NCBI RefSeq assembly: GCF_036924535.1
Contig: NZ_JAZHRT010000001.1
Span: forward strand, 7,378,001-7,442,000
Length of the DNA stretch: 64,000 nucleotides
Direction: 5' to 3'
DNA from: Bradyrhizobium sp. AZCC 2262
GTDB taxonomy: Bacteria > Pseudomonadota > Alphaproteobacteria > Rhizobiales > Xanthobacteraceae
Positions 18,648-28,017 of this stretch are shown here, one piece after another; position 1 is the first letter of the stretch; each line of letters starts with the position of its first letter. A model generated the notes under the pieces. It was not told the origin of the DNA. It worked only from the letters and a program-made list of their open reading frames with translations, and did not search any database. The translations under genes were made by a program, and so were the position numbers.

Positions 18648-19576
18648 GTCGTACTCCTCTTGACCGGCGCTGACGCCGCCGGGCGGGTCACCAGATAGAT
18701 GCCGAGCGCCACCGGAACGATCCCGAGCAGATCGCGAAGTTCGACATGCTCACCGAGCACGAGGAACGCGAACAGCATGCCGAGCGGCGGCATCAGGAAA
18801 TGATAGGCGCTCGCGGCGGTCGCGCCACACACTTTCAGGAGATGAAACCAGAGCAGATACGCAAGGATCGATCCGCCGAGCACGAGGAACGCGAACGCAC
18901 CCAGGAGCCGCGCGCTCGGCACGATGTCGCCCACGCTGGAGAAGGTGAACGCAAACGGCAGCAGCACGATGCCGGCTGAGAGATTCTGCACGCCATTGCC
19001 GACCCAGAGGCTGCCCTTCGGCGCAAGCACCTTGAACAGGATGGTGCCGGCCACGATCGAGGCCAATGACGCCAACGTGAACAGGATGCCGTGCCAGTCA
19101 TCCGTGCCAACCGACATGCGGTGCCAGACGATAAAGCCGACGCCGGCAATGCCGAGCAAAAGGCCCATCACCTTGCGCCAGGTCAGTGTCTCACCCAGAA
19201 AGGCCGCCGCGAGCACGGCGGTGAACACCGGATTGGCGCTGACGATCAGGCCGCCGAGGCCTGCGGATACGGTCTGCAGCCCGGTGTAGCCGAGGCCGAG
19301 ATAGAGCGCGTTGTTGGCGACGCCGATGATCGCGAAAACGGCCGCATCGCGCCAGGCGAGCGAAGACCACGCCTCGCCACGCAGCACCGTAATGCCGAGG
19401 ATCAGGACGCCGGCCAGCGAGAAACGCGCGGCAAGCAGGATCAGCGGCGGGCAATCGGTGACGCCGATCTTGCCGGCGACGAAGGCAAAACTCCAGAGCA
19501 GGCAGAACAGGCCGATATAGAGCGGGAGCGGATTGAAACCGGCGCGAGGAACCGCGACCGAGGGCGCGAGCGACAT
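18644..19576 (-). CDS. EamA family (DMT superfamily) transporter
   Basis: A 310-residue membrane protein with ten predicted spans in two EamA halves: YIGLFCLLWSFAFVAGKIGV near the start, and AGTILFKVLAPKGSLWVGNG followed by GGSILAYLLWFHLLKVCGAT in the second half. Such proteins export metabolites or amino acids. The ATG at 19576 with CAGGAGATTTGCC upstream is chosen; the open frame extends 27 codons further into the promoter region. Divergent from a LysR regulator and coupled to the metallo-hydrolase gene. Confidence 0.9.
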   Translation of the reverse strand: MSLAPSVAVPRAGFNPLPLYIGLFCLLWSFAFVAGKIGVTDCPPLILLAARFSLAGVLILGITVLRGEAWSSLAWRDAAVFAIIGVANNALYLGLGYTGLQTVSAGLGGLIVSANPVFTAVLAAAFLGETLTWRKVMGLLLGIAGVGFIVWHRMSVGTDDWHGILFTLASLASIVAGTILFKVLAPKGSLWVGNGVQNLSAGIVLLPFAFTFSSVGDIVPSARLLGAFAFLVLGGSILAYLLWFHLLKVCGATAASAYHFLMPPLGMLFAFLVLGEHVELRDLLGIVPVALGIYLVTRPAASAPVKRSTT

Positions 19577-19645
19577 GGCAAATCTCCTGGGAAGTCTCCT
19601 TTCCCAATCAGGTAGGCCCTTGGCTTGATATTTGTAAATTAAATG

Positions 19646-19670
19646 ATAAACTGACATCCAGTGGATTTAT
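19646..19670. promoter_or_regulatory. Possible LysR operator between eamA and lysR
   Basis: AT-rich dyad ATAAA...TTTAT with an inner CTG-N5-CAG, placed in the gap between the divergent genes. The symmetry and position are typical for LysR binding; the call is tentative. Confidence 0.35.
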
Positions 19671-19685
19671 GAATGGAGCATTCAC

Positions 19686-20549
19686 ATGCTCGATCTGGAG
19701 CTCCTGCGCAGCTTTGTCAGTGTCGTCGATGCCGGCGGCTTCACCCGTGCCGGCGAACGCGTTCACCGCACCCAATCGACCGTCAGCCAGCAAATCAAAC
19801 GGCTGGAAGACGATGTCGGCCAGCCACTATTGAACCGCAGCGGCAAGGACGTGACGCCGACCGAAGCCGGCGAACGGCTATTGTCGTACGCGCGGCGTCT
19901 GCTGGCGTTGGCGGAGGAAGCGCGCGACGTGGTGGCGCGCCCCGAGAGCGAGGGCGCGGTGCGGCTTGGTGTGCCCGAGGATTTTGCCGCCTATCGCTTG
20001 GCGAAACTGCTGGCGGCATTCTCGCGCTCACATCCCGGCCTGCGGCTCGACGTGCGCGCCGATCAGAGCGCCAACCTCAAGCGCGAGCTCGAACGCGGCG
20101 AACTCGATCTCGCATTGTTCAAGCGTGCCGCCGGGGAAAAGGGTGGCATCGCGGTGTGGCCGGAGCGCGTGCACTGGGTCACCAGCAAAACCCATCCACG
20201 CGATGTCAGCACCGGCTCGGTGCCGCTGATCGGCTTTCCTTCGGGCTGCCTATATCGCGCGGGCGCGATCCATGCACTGGAAAGCGCCGGGCGTTTCTGG
20301 CACATGGCCTATACCTCTTCAAACCTCTCCGGCATCCAGGCCGCGGTCGCCGCCGGCATGGGCCTTAGCATTTTGTCCGAGATGGCGATCCAGGCCGATC
20401 ATCGCGTGCTGACGGCGAAGGATGGTTTTGCACCGATCGACCGAACCGAAGTGGCGCTGGTGGCGGCCCCCGATGCCAGCCCCGCGACATTGCGGCTGGC
20501 GGATCGGCTGGCCGAATTCTGCAGCACGGTGCAGGCGAAGGCGGCGTAA
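19686..20549 (+). CDS. LysR family transcriptional regulator
   Basis: A 287-residue regulator. The N-terminal helix-turn-helix is clear (ELLRSFVSVVDAGGFTRAGE, RTQSTVSQQIKRLEDDVGQP), followed by a linker helix and the periplasmic-binding-fold effector domain from about residue 90 (GAVRLGVPEDFAAYRLAKLL). ATG at 19686 has GGAG nine bases upstream. Divergent from the EamA transporter / metallo-hydrolase pair, which it probably activates; the co-inducer is unknown. Confidence 0.92.
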   Translation: MLDLELLRSFVSVVDAGGFTRAGERVHRTQSTVSQQIKRLEDDVGQPLLNRSGKDVTPTEAGERLLSYARRLLALAEEARDVVARPESEGAVRLGVPEDFAAYRLAKLLAAFSRSHPGLRLDVRADQSANLKRELERGELDLALFKRAAGEKGGIAVWPERVHWVTSKTHPRDVSTGSVPLIGFPSGCLYRAGAIHALESAGRFWHMAYTSSNLSGIQAAVAAGMGLSILSEMAIQADHRVLTAKDGFAPIDRTEVALVAAPDASPATLRLADRLAEFCSTVQAKAA

Positions 20550-20575
20550 GAGTCAGCGAGCACGCTGCGCTCCCT

Positions 20576-20738
20576 CGCCCCGCTCTTCGCGGGGTCGAGA
20601 CGAACGAAGCTCGCTCTTAGAGGGTTGGGGTGAGGGGCTGCCTCCACGAGTGCCGGGGGTGGTGAGACCTGTACCCCCTCACCCGGATCGCATCTGCGAT
20701 GCGATCCGACCTCTCCCCGCAAGCGGGGCGAGGTTAAG
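20576..20738. repeat. Complex palindromic repeat region, family R10
   Basis: Contains CTCGCCCCGCTCTTCGCGGG, then the core CACCCGGATCGCATCTGCGA, and ends with CTCCCCGCAAGCGGGGCGAG. A related single hairpin (CTCGCCCCGCTCTTTGCGGG) lies at 25705-25730. No gene is present in this gap of about 200 bases. Confidence 0.65.
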
Positions 20739-20756
20739 ACGATGCCGGCGCTACTC

Positions 20757-21467
20757 CTAATAGCAGCGCGAGGCAGCGATGGCATGTACCCGGTTGTCGC
20801 CGAGCACGTGAGCCATGAAGCCGAGCGCGCCAAAGATTTTCGCGAACGCGACGTCGCGGATGCTCAGCCCACCGGTATAGGCGCCGAACGCCGGCATCAC
20901 CGCGCGCTCGCCGTCGCTCGCAAAGCATCGCCGCTCCATCGGGCGGCCACGGGTGGCGACGCGTGCCTTGGGATGCAGATGGCCGGCGATTTCGCCCGCC
21001 GCCCCTGTCGGCTCATGGCGGAACACAATCGGGCCGATCGCGACTTCGCTCGCGACCACGCCGCCGAGATCGGGCGGCAGCGCTGGATCATGATTGCCCG
21101 AAATCCAGATCCAGTCGCGCCGCGCCTGCATCGCCGAGAGCGCCTCGCGATCGGGCGCCGAAAGACGTTCGTGGGCGGCGCGGTCATGAAAGCTGTCGCC
21201 GAGCGCGATCACCATGCGCGGGTCATGCCGCGCGATCACGGCGGCGAGACGGCCGAGCGTCGCCACCGTGTCATAGGGTGGCAGCAGCACACCGCGCGCC
21301 GCAAAGCTGGAGCCTTTCTCCAGATGCAGGTCGGAGACGACGAGCAGGCGCTGCTCCTGCCAGAACAGCGCGCCGAAGAGGTCGGCAACGAACGTGACGT
21401 CGGCAACCATGACCTTCGAGGCGCGCATCTCTTGATCGTCTCCCGAAAATTGCGCCCCTGCCTTCAC
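20757..21467 (-). CDS. pdeM: Ligase-associated DNA repair endonuclease PdeM (metallophosphoesterase)
   Basis: Calcineurin-type metallophosphoesterase of 236 residues that in this family acts as a manganese-dependent DNA nuclease. All metal motifs are present: VVSDLHLEKGSSFA, ALGDSFHDRA, ISGNHDP and AGHLHPKA. The start is GTG at 21467, three bases after the helicase stop; an in-frame ATG with GGGAG upstream lies at 21428. The adjacent DEXH helicase plus the ligase and exonuclease at 28-31 kb identify it as the nuclease member of the four-gene ligase-associated repair set. Confidence 0.9.
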   Translation of the reverse strand: MKAGAQFSGDDQEMRASKVMVADVTFVADLFGALFWQEQRLLVVSDLHLEKGSSFAARGVLLPPYDTVATLGRLAAVIARHDPRMVIALGDSFHDRAAHERLSAPDREALSAMQARRDWIWISGNHDPALPPDLGGVVASEVAIGPIVFRHEPTGAAGEIAGHLHPKARVATRGRPMERRCFASDGERAVMPAFGAYTGGLSIRDVAFAKIFGALGFMAHVLGDNRVHAIAASRCY

Positions 21468-21470
21468 GTC

Positions 21471-24032
21471 TTACCCCATCGCCTCTTTGATGAGTTCATC
21501 GGCGGCTTCCGCCAACAACTCATCCGCCGCTTCGCCATAAACTGACTCGCGGCCGATTTCCAGCATCACCGGTACCGCGAGCGGCGAAACATGTTCGAGT
21601 TCCCGATGGGTGATTCGTCCCAGAATACGCGAGAGCATATCACCCAGACGCTTGAGATCGAGCAGCCCGGCGGCGGCGTCCGCGCGCGCCGCGCGCAACA
21701 GCACGTGGTCAGCCTGATGCTTGCGCAGCACGTCATAGACGAGGTCGGTCGAGAACAGCACCTGGCGGCGGCTTTTCTCTTCGCCGGTGAAGCGGCGCGG
21801 GATCAGGCCGGAGATCAGCGCGCAGTTCCGGAAGGTGCGCTTCATCAGCGCCGATTCCGCCAGCCACGCCTCGAGATCGTCGCCAAGCATGTCGGGGGCG
21901 AACAGCGCGTTGAGATCGAGCTTGCCGTGGCGGATCATGAACGACATGTCGCCGAGGCCCCACACCGCCAACGCATATTCATTGGCGACGAAGCCGAGCG
22001 GCCGCACTCGCGCGCGCTCCATGCGCCGGGTCAGCAGCATGCCGAGTGTCTGGTGCGCCAGCCGCCCCTCGAAGGGATAGCAGACGAAGTAATGCTTGTT
22101 GCCGCGGGGAAAGGTTTCAACCAGCAGTTCCCGCACTGCCGGCACAAGTGAAAAATTTTTCTGTAGCGACAGCCAGTCGCGCACCTGCTCCGGCAGCGCA
22201 TTCCACTGCCGCCGGTCGTCCAGCAGTTTCCGCACGCGTTCGGCAAGATAGGTAGACAGCGGAAACTTGCCGCCCATATAGGACGGCACTTTGGCATCCT
22301 TGTCGTTGGCGCGGGAGACATAGACCTGGTCCTCGACCAGTGCCTCGTAGCGTACGATCTCGCCGCCGAACACAAAGGTGTCGCCGGCGACCAGTCCCTC
22401 GATAAAGTATTCCTCAATCTCGCCGAGCATCCTGCCGCCGCGGCCGATCATTCCGGTGGAGCCGGCCCGGCCACCGCGTCCGCGCACCAGCTTTACCTTC
22501 AGCATCGCCTCTTCGACGATGGTGCCGACGTTGAGGCGGTAGCTCTGCCGCACTCTTGGGTTGGCGACACGCCAGCGCCCCTGCTTGTCCTGCTTGATGC
22601 GCGCGAAGCGCTCGTAGGTTTTCAGCGCATAGCCGCCGGTGGCGACGAAATCGACCACGTCGTCGAAATCGGTTCGCGTGAGAGAAGCATATGGCGCCGA
22701 TGTCAGAACTTCCGCGTAAAGCTCGTCTGACAGGAACGGCTCGCCGCAGGCGCAGCCGAGCACGTGCTGCGCCAGCACGTCGAGCCCACCGGTACGCAAG
22801 GGCGGCGTATCCTGTGCATTCTCGGCGATCGCATCGATCGCGACGCGGCATTCCAGCACCTCGAAACGGTTGGCCGGTATCAGGACCGCGCGCGAGGGCT
22901 CGTCGAGCCGGTGGTTGGCGCGGCCGATTCTTTGCATCAGACGCGAGGACCCCTTGGGCGCACCGACATTGATGACGAGATCGATGTCGCCCCAGTCGAT
23001 GCCGAGGTCGAGCGATGACGTGCAGACCACGCCGCGCAGCTTTCCGGCCGCCATCGCATCCTCGACTTTGCGGCGCTGAGCGACGTCAAGCGAACCGTGA
23101 TGCAGGGCAATCGCGAGGCCGTCGTCGTTCATGCGCCAGAAATCCTGGAACAGCATTTCGGCCTGGCTGCGGGTGTTGACGAAGATCAGCGTGGTCTTGT
23201 TGCGCTTGATCAGCTCGTACATTTCGCCGAGCGCATGGCGCGCGGTGTGGCCCGCCCATGGCAAGCGCTCCTTGGTATCGAGCATCTCGACAACTGGTGC
23301 CGCCGCGCCGCCGGCCACGACGATGTCGGCGGCTGTTTCCTTGCCATCGTGCTGCGGCGCCAGAAACCGCGCCAGCGATTCCGGTTCGGCCACCGTCGCG
23401 GAAAGCCCGATCGCGCGCATTTCGGGCGCCAGCCGCCACAGCCGCGCGAGACCAAGCGACAGCAGATCGCCGCGCTTGGAGGTGACGAGCGCATGCAATT
23501 CGTCGAGCACGATGCGCTTGAGCGAGGAGAACAGGAACGGTGCATCGTCGGACGACAGCAACAGCGCCAATTGTTCCGGCGTGGTGAGCAGGATGTCCGG
23601 CGGATAGCGCCGCTGCCGCTGCCGTCGCGACACCGGTGTGTCGCCGGTGCGGGTCTCGACCTTGATCGGCAGGCCCATCTCGGCAATCGGCGTCTCGAGA
23701 TTGCGCGCGATATCGACCGCGAGGGCTTTCAGCGGCGAGATGTAGAGGGTGTGGAGGCCGCCGGTGCGCTTCACGGTGCGGCCGGTGGAGATGAGGTTCT
23801 TCTCGCCGCTCCCCTTCGAAGCAGCGGAAGAAGAGAGTTCCGCCAGCGTCGGCAGAAATCCGGCCAACGTCTTGCCGGCGCCGGTCGGCGCGATCAGCAG
23901 CGCGGAGCGGTCGTCGCGCGCTTTTGCCAGCAGCGCCAATTGATGCTCGCGCGGCGACCAGCCGCGCGCGGCGAACCAGCGGAGAAAAACGTCCGGAAGC
24001 AGCGATATGTCGGGGTGCAGCGCGAGGGTCAC
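21471..24032 (-). CDS. Ligase-associated DNA damage response DEXH-box helicase (Lhr-Core type)
   Basis: ATP-driven 3'-5' helicase/translocase of about 853 residues. Superfamily 2 motifs in order: Walker A APTGAGKT (K54), TLYISPLKALAVD, TTPEQLALLL, VLDELHAL, GLSATVAEP, LIFVNTRSQAEMLF, CTSSLDLGIDWGDIDLVI and QRIGRANHR; the long C-terminal half is the Lhr-type winged-helix and DEAD-associated domain. GTG at 24032 is chosen because the protein then begins where homologues do, but no strong ribosome site is visible; the frame stays open to 24194. Cotranscribed with pdeM. Its ligase and exonuclease partners lie about 4 kb away in the opposite orientation. Confidence 0.9.
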   Translation of the reverse strand: MTLALHPDISLLPDVFLRWFAARGWSPREHQLALLAKARDDRSALLIAPTGAGKTLAGFLPTLAELSSSAASKGSGEKNLISTGRTVKRTGGLHTLYISPLKALAVDIARNLETPIAEMGLPIKVETRTGDTPVSRRQRQRRYPPDILLTTPEQLALLLSSDDAPFLFSSLKRIVLDELHALVTSKRGDLLSLGLARLWRLAPEMRAIGLSATVAEPESLARFLAPQHDGKETAADIVVAGGAAAPVVEMLDTKERLPWAGHTARHALGEMYELIKRNKTTLIFVNTRSQAEMLFQDFWRMNDDGLAIALHHGSLDVAQRRKVEDAMAAGKLRGVVCTSSLDLGIDWGDIDLVINVGAPKGSSRLMQRIGRANHRLDEPSRAVLIPANRFEVLECRVAIDAIAENAQDTPPLRTGGLDVLAQHVLGCACGEPFLSDELYAEVLTSAPYASLTRTDFDDVVDFVATGGYALKTYERFARIKQDKQGRWRVANPRVRQSYRLNVGTIVEEAMLKVKLVRGRGGRAGSTGMIGRGGRMLGEIEEYFIEGLVAGDTFVFGGEIVRYEALVEDQVYVSRANDKDAKVPSYMGGKFPLSTYLAERVRKLLDDRRQWNALPEQVRDWLSLQKNFSLVPAVRELLVETFPRGNKHYFVCYPFEGRLAHQTLGMLLTRRMERARVRPLGFVANEYALAVWGLGDMSFMIRHGKLDLNALFAPDMLGDDLEAWLAESALMKRTFRNCALISGLIPRRFTGEEKSRRQVLFSTDLVYDVLRKHQADHVLLRAARADAAAGLLDLKRLGDMLSRILGRITHRELEHVSPLAVPVMLEIGRESVYGEAADELLAEAADELIKEAMG

Positions 24033-24334
24033 AATGGGAGAGCTATGCCGTCCTGACCGACAGGTCGAGGCCGCGCTGACGGGATCGATGAGCCGGTGAT
24101 CACTCGCATGCTGCCCTCTTCGGCCTCTGCGCAAGAAGCTCCACAGGGAACAATTCCTGAGTGTGGCTTCAATGTCACGGACAGAATGTCGCACCTCATT
24201 TAGGTTCCCCCGACCTAAGGTAGCAAGCGTGGGGTGGGGAACGTGAAGAGAATTGCAGCGGCGGCGCTGATGCCGCCTCGATAAGTGCGCATGCGGCGGA
24301 TCTGCCGGTCAAGGCGCCAACGTACAAGACACCC

Positions 24335-25645
24335 GTGGCGGCAATCTACGACTGGACCGGCTTCTATGTCGGCGTCAATGCCGGGCTCGGGGTCGGGCGT
24401 GACCTCACCACCATTAACGCGCCGCCCACGAACTTCACGGAAATCTCCTACCAGTCGCCGTTCGGCGCGCTTGGCGGCGTACAGGCCGGTTACAACTGGC
24501 AGGCCGGACACTGGGTCTTCGGCGTCGAGGCGGACATCCAGGGCGCCGATCTGCATGACAATTATACCTGCGTGTCGAGCTGCCTCCCGGCCAGGTCCAT
24601 CACGTTCGACCAGCGGATCGATTGGTTCGGCACCGCGCGCGCCCGCCTCGGCTATGCCAGCGGCCCGGTGCTGACCTACGTAACGGGCGGCTTCGCCTAC
24701 GCCAACGTGAAGGACACGATGGCAAACACGTTCGCGCCGGTGTTCGGCGGGATCGCCTTCCCCGTCACAACGGCCACTACCGTGAACCAGGAGGTCCGGA
24801 CCGGCTACGTGATCGGCAGCGGCGTCGAAGCTTCGCTCGGCGGCAACTGGACCGGGAAGATCGAATATCTCTATCTCGATCTCGGCAACCGATCGACGAC
24901 CGTCGGGGCCAACACCTTCAGCTTCGAATATCGCGAGCACATTTTTCGCGGCGGGCTGAACTACCGGATCGGCGCCCCGGATTCGCGCGCGGAATCGATC
25001 GCGATGAACTGGAGCGGATTCTATCTCGGCGCCAATGGCGGCACCGGACTGGGACGCGACCGCAGCGAGCTTCAGTTTGCGTCGCTTCCGCACATTACCC
25101 TGAGTCCCCTCGGCTTCATCGGCGGCGTGCAGGGCGGCTATAACTGGCAGGCTGCGAACTGGGTGTTCGGCGTGGAAGCCGACATTCAGGGTTCGTCGAT
25201 GCGGGACGACAAGGCCTGCGTGTTCAACTGCAACGCCGTGACGTTCGCGCAATTTGACCAGCGTCTGCCGTGGCTCGGCACCCTGCGTGGCCGGATCGGT
25301 TACGCGGCCGGATCGAATTTGTTCTATGCCACCGCCGGCCTGGCGTATGGCGAGGTCAAGACCCGCATCTTCTCCTCGTTCGGCGGCACCAACACTGTCG
25401 ACATTTCCAACACCAGGGCCGGCTGGACGGCAGGTGCCGGCATCGAAACGCCGTTCGAGCTGTTCGGCTTGTTTGGGCCCGGCTGGACGTCGAAGACCGA
25501 ATATCTCTATGTCGACCTCGGCGCGTCGACGACCCCGTTCACCAACAACGGCGTCACCACGACATTCGCCACCGGCGCGACCGAACACATCTTCCGTACC
25601 GGACTCAACTACCACTTCAACCAGCCGGTGGTCGCGAAGTACTGA
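24335..25645 (+). CDS. Outer membrane beta-barrel protein with tandem barrel, signal peptide frameshifted
   Basis: Porin-like outer membrane protein made of two successive homologous 8-strand barrels of about 215 residues each. The two units begin YDWTGFYVGVNAGLGVGRD and MNWSGFYLGANGGTGLGRD and share GYNWQA-WVFGVEADIQG, FDQR--WFGT-R-RIGYA, KTEYLYVDLG and EHIFR-GLNY. The open frame starts with GTG at 24335, inside the mature region. A perfect signal peptide start (GTG AAG AGA, KRIAAAAL) with GGGGTGGGGA upstream lies at 24243 in another frame, and its second half SISAHAADLPVKAP is in the barrel frame. One missing base near 24271 explains both. It is therefore a frameshifted gene or a sequencing error. 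Confidence 0.8.
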   Translation: MAAIYDWTGFYVGVNAGLGVGRDLTTINAPPTNFTEISYQSPFGALGGVQAGYNWQAGHWVFGVEADIQGADLHDNYTCVSSCLPARSITFDQRIDWFGTARARLGYASGPVLTYVTGGFAYANVKDTMANTFAPVFGGIAFPVTTATTVNQEVRTGYVIGSGVEASLGGNWTGKIEYLYLDLGNRSTTVGANTFSFEYREHIFRGGLNYRIGAPDSRAESIAMNWSGFYLGANGGTGLGRDRSELQFASLPHITLSPLGFIGGVQGGYNWQAANWVFGVEADIQGSSMRDDKACVFNCNAVTFAQFDQRLPWLGTLRGRIGYAAGSNLFYATAGLAYGEVKTRIFSSFGGTNTVDISNTRAGWTAGAGIETPFELFGLFGPGWTSKTEYLYVDLGASTTPFTNNGVTTTFATGATEHIFRTGLNYHFNQPVVAKY

Positions 25646-25670
25646 TCGCGGAGAGGTGACCAAAACGAAA

Positions 25671-25701
25671 GCCCCGGCCGAGAGGCCGGGGCTTTTCTTT
25701 T
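25671..25701 (+). terminator. Rho-independent terminator after the outer membrane protein gene
   Basis: Perfect arms GCCCCGGCC and GGCCGGGGC around GAGA, followed by TTTTCTTTT. Confidence 0.9.
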
Positions 25702-25704
25702 CAC

Positions 25705-25740
25705 CTCGCCCCGCTCTTTGCGGGGAGAGGTCGGAGAGCC
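25705..25740. repeat. Short hairpin repeat, family R10
   Basis: CTCGCCCCGCTCTTTGCGGG followed by GAGAGGTCGGAGAG, related to the larger repeat at 20576-20738. It lies between the terminator and a convergent gene. Confidence 0.6.
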
Positions 25741-26970
25741 CTATTCCGTGACCGCCTTTTCGGAAATCTGCCAGTCCTTGCCGTCGAAGGCCGAGATATG
25801 GAGCGTCTTCATCGGCGAGTAGTCGTCGGGCGTGTAGCTGTAATTGATGTCGTCGAGGAAGAAGGGCGAGTGGAAGCCGGCCAGCGTGGACGCCTGCTTC
25901 AGCACGTTGGCGCGGGTCAGATCGTCGCCACAGCGCCGCAGGATTTCGCCCATCGATGCCGCCTGGCCGTAGCCGGCATAGGCGATGGTGTTGTCCGGAT
26001 CGACGTTGGGCAGATATTTCTTGCGCAACTCCTCGAACGCCATCACGTCCTTGTCCTTTTCCCAGCGCCCCGGTCCAGCCTCCTTTGAATAGCGGATGGC
26101 GACGATGCCGTTCGCGTTTTCAAAGCCCGCGGCACTGAGAATCGAACGTCCGGTCGATCCCGCCGACAGCAACTGCAGCGGCTTCCAGCCGAGTTCGGCG
26201 GCCCTGCGGATCGACTGCGACGACGCCTTGCCGGTCGAGATGTTGTAGAAAACATCCGCCCCAGACTTCGAGAGATTGATGAGTTGGGAATCGATCGTCG
26301 GATCGGTCAGGTCGTAGGTCTGCTCGATGATGACCTGGGCGGTGCCGCCGGCATCGGCCAGCACCTTCTTGAAGGGCCCCAGGAAATCGCGGCCGAAATC
26401 GTCATTCTGGTAGAGGATGCCGACTTTGGCATTTGGCTTCACCGCGATGACGTGCTTGGCAAGAATGCGCGCTTCGGTCGGATACAGCGGCAGGCCTGCC
26501 ATGGTCCATTTAAAATTCTTCGGATCGTTCCATTTCGACGCGCCGGTATTGAGCAGGAGCTGCGGCACGCCCTTCGAGTTGAGATATTTGTGCACGGCCG
26601 TCTGCGGCGCGGTGCCGAGCGAGCCGAACAACGCCAGCACTTCCTCCTGCTCGACCAGCCGCCGCGTCGCCTCGACGCATTTCGGCGCGCTGTAGGCGTC
26701 ATCCATGGTGAAGAATTTTATCTTGCGCCCGTTGATGCCGCCGGTTTCGTTCAGCATCTGGAAATAAGCCTCGCCGACCCGGCCGAGCACGCCGTACAGC
26801 GAGCCGGGGCCGGAATGCGGCACGGTCTGCCCGAGCTTGATTTCGGTGTCGCTCGCACCCGCATCGTATTTTTTCTCCGCCGCCCAGACAAAGGGCGCGG
26901 GCATCGCCGATGCGAGGGCGCTGGCAAGCACGGTGACACCGAATTCGCGGCGCGTTTGTTTGTTCTTCAT
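25741..26970 (-). CDS. ABC transporter substrate-binding protein (branched-chain amino acid type)
   Basis: Periplasmic type I binding protein of 409 residues, of the Leu/Ile/Val or amide-binding class (EIKLGQTVPHSGPGSLYGVL, INGRKIKFFTMDDAYSAPKC, VGILYQNDDFGRDF). The N-terminus has a twin-arginine-like signal peptide, TRREFGVTVLASALASAMPA followed by PFVWA. The ATG at 26970 with GGGAG upstream is used; the open frame extends 21 codons further. No permease or ATPase gene lies nearby, so it is an orphan here and must use a transporter encoded elsewhere. Substrate unknown. Confidence 0.88.
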   Translation of the reverse strand: MKNKQTRREFGVTVLASALASAMPAPFVWAAEKKYDAGASDTEIKLGQTVPHSGPGSLYGVLGRVGEAYFQMLNETGGINGRKIKFFTMDDAYSAPKCVEATRRLVEQEEVLALFGSLGTAPQTAVHKYLNSKGVPQLLLNTGASKWNDPKNFKWTMAGLPLYPTEARILAKHVIAVKPNAKVGILYQNDDFGRDFLGPFKKVLADAGGTAQVIIEQTYDLTDPTIDSQLINLSKSGADVFYNISTGKASSQSIRRAAELGWKPLQLLSAGSTGRSILSAAGFENANGIVAIRYSKEAGPGRWEKDKDVMAFEELRKKYLPNVDPDNTIAYAGYGQAASMGEILRRCGDDLTRANVLKQASTLAGFHSPFFLDDINYSYTPDDYSPMKTLHISAFDGKDWQISEKAVTE

Positions 26971-27077
26971 TGTTGTTTCTCCCTTATGGGAGCCTTGATC
27001 AGGCATTCCGGGGTCAGTGGCAATAGCAGACATGTCGCACGCAATGCCGCCCTACGCGGCGTGCGTAGCGTCTAGAC

Positions 27078-28004
27078 TCAAGTTTTCGCGGCGACGGCGA
27101 CCAAGCCGGGAACCGGTGCGTTATCCTCGTTGCGGGCGGAACGATCTTCCAGCAGGGATAATTTGAGGCCGGCAGATTGGACCACCGCGCGAACATAGGC
27201 CGCCGCATGGGCGTAACGCAGCCCTTGGCCGATGACGACGCCTTCGCCGTCATGGGTTTCAGTGGTGAAGGCAAGCAGCCCGCCGGTGGCCAGCACCCGA
27301 GCTGCCTCGGCGAGCACCGGCGCGAGCTCGGCGACATACACCATCGCGTCCGCGGCGAGAATGAGATCGGCGCTCGCATCTCCCCTCGTCCGCAGACCCT
27401 GCAGCATGTCGGCGACTTCGAGTTCGGCGTAGAGGCCGGTTGCGCGCGCCCGCTCGATCATGCGCGGCGACAGGTCGACGCCGATGAAATGATCGACCTC
27501 CCTGGCGAAGGCTGCCGCCGCCAGCCCGGTGCCGCAGCCGAGATCGATCGCGCGCTTGAAAAACGCCGGCTTGCGCGCGGCTGATCGCACTGACAGCACG
27601 GCCTTGAACAGCAGCGCCGGGCCGCGATAGCCGAGATCGTCGACGAGAGAGGTTTCAAATCGCGGCGCATATTGGTCGAACAGGGTTTGCACATAGGCCT
27701 GCGGCATGCCGACCAATGGTTCGGCGCCGAGCCGCATCAATCGAAGGCCAGCGCCGTGGCGATCGCCGGGATCGCTGGTCTGGGCCTTTTGATACGCCGC
27801 AACCGCCGCTTCATGCTCGCCGAGTTGTTCACGGATATCGGCAAGCGTGAACCATGCGGACGTGAAATCCGGCGCCAGTTCGATCGCCTGCATGAGCAAA
27901 TCGGCGGCGGCGGGCAGATCGCCCTTCAATTGCAGGTCGCGCGCGAACTCGAACCGGCGGTCGGCCATCAGATCGCCGGAAGACAGAAAGAGGCGGGCAG
28001 GCAT
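27078..28004 (-). CDS. TPR-containing class I SAM methyltransferase
   Basis: A 308-residue protein: a short TPR region (FEFARDLQLKGDLPAAADLL, then AWFTLADIREQLGEHEAAVA; about 10-85) followed by a Rossmann methyltransferase domain with motif I AIDLGCGTGLAAAAFA and an acidic GVDLSPRM. Methyl acceptor unknown. The ATG at 28004 (MPARLFLSSGD) is preferred to the one at 28022 because the latter belongs to a palindromic repeat (28018-28112). Stands between the two halves of the ligase-associated repair cluster, without a known link to it. Confidence 0.82.
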   Translation of the reverse strand: MPARLFLSSGDLMADRRFEFARDLQLKGDLPAAADLLMQAIELAPDFTSAWFTLADIREQLGEHEAAVAAYQKAQTSDPGDRHGAGLRLMRLGAEPLVGMPQAYVQTLFDQYAPRFETSLVDDLGYRGPALLFKAVLSVRSAARKPAFFKRAIDLGCGTGLAAAAFAREVDHFIGVDLSPRMIERARATGLYAELEVADMLQGLRTRGDASADLILAADAMVYVAELAPVLAEAARVLATGGLLAFTTETHDGEGVVIGQGLRYAHAAAYVRAVVQSAGLKLSLLEDRSARNEDNAPVPGLVAVAAKT

Positions 28005-28017
28005 GGGTTCCAGACTT

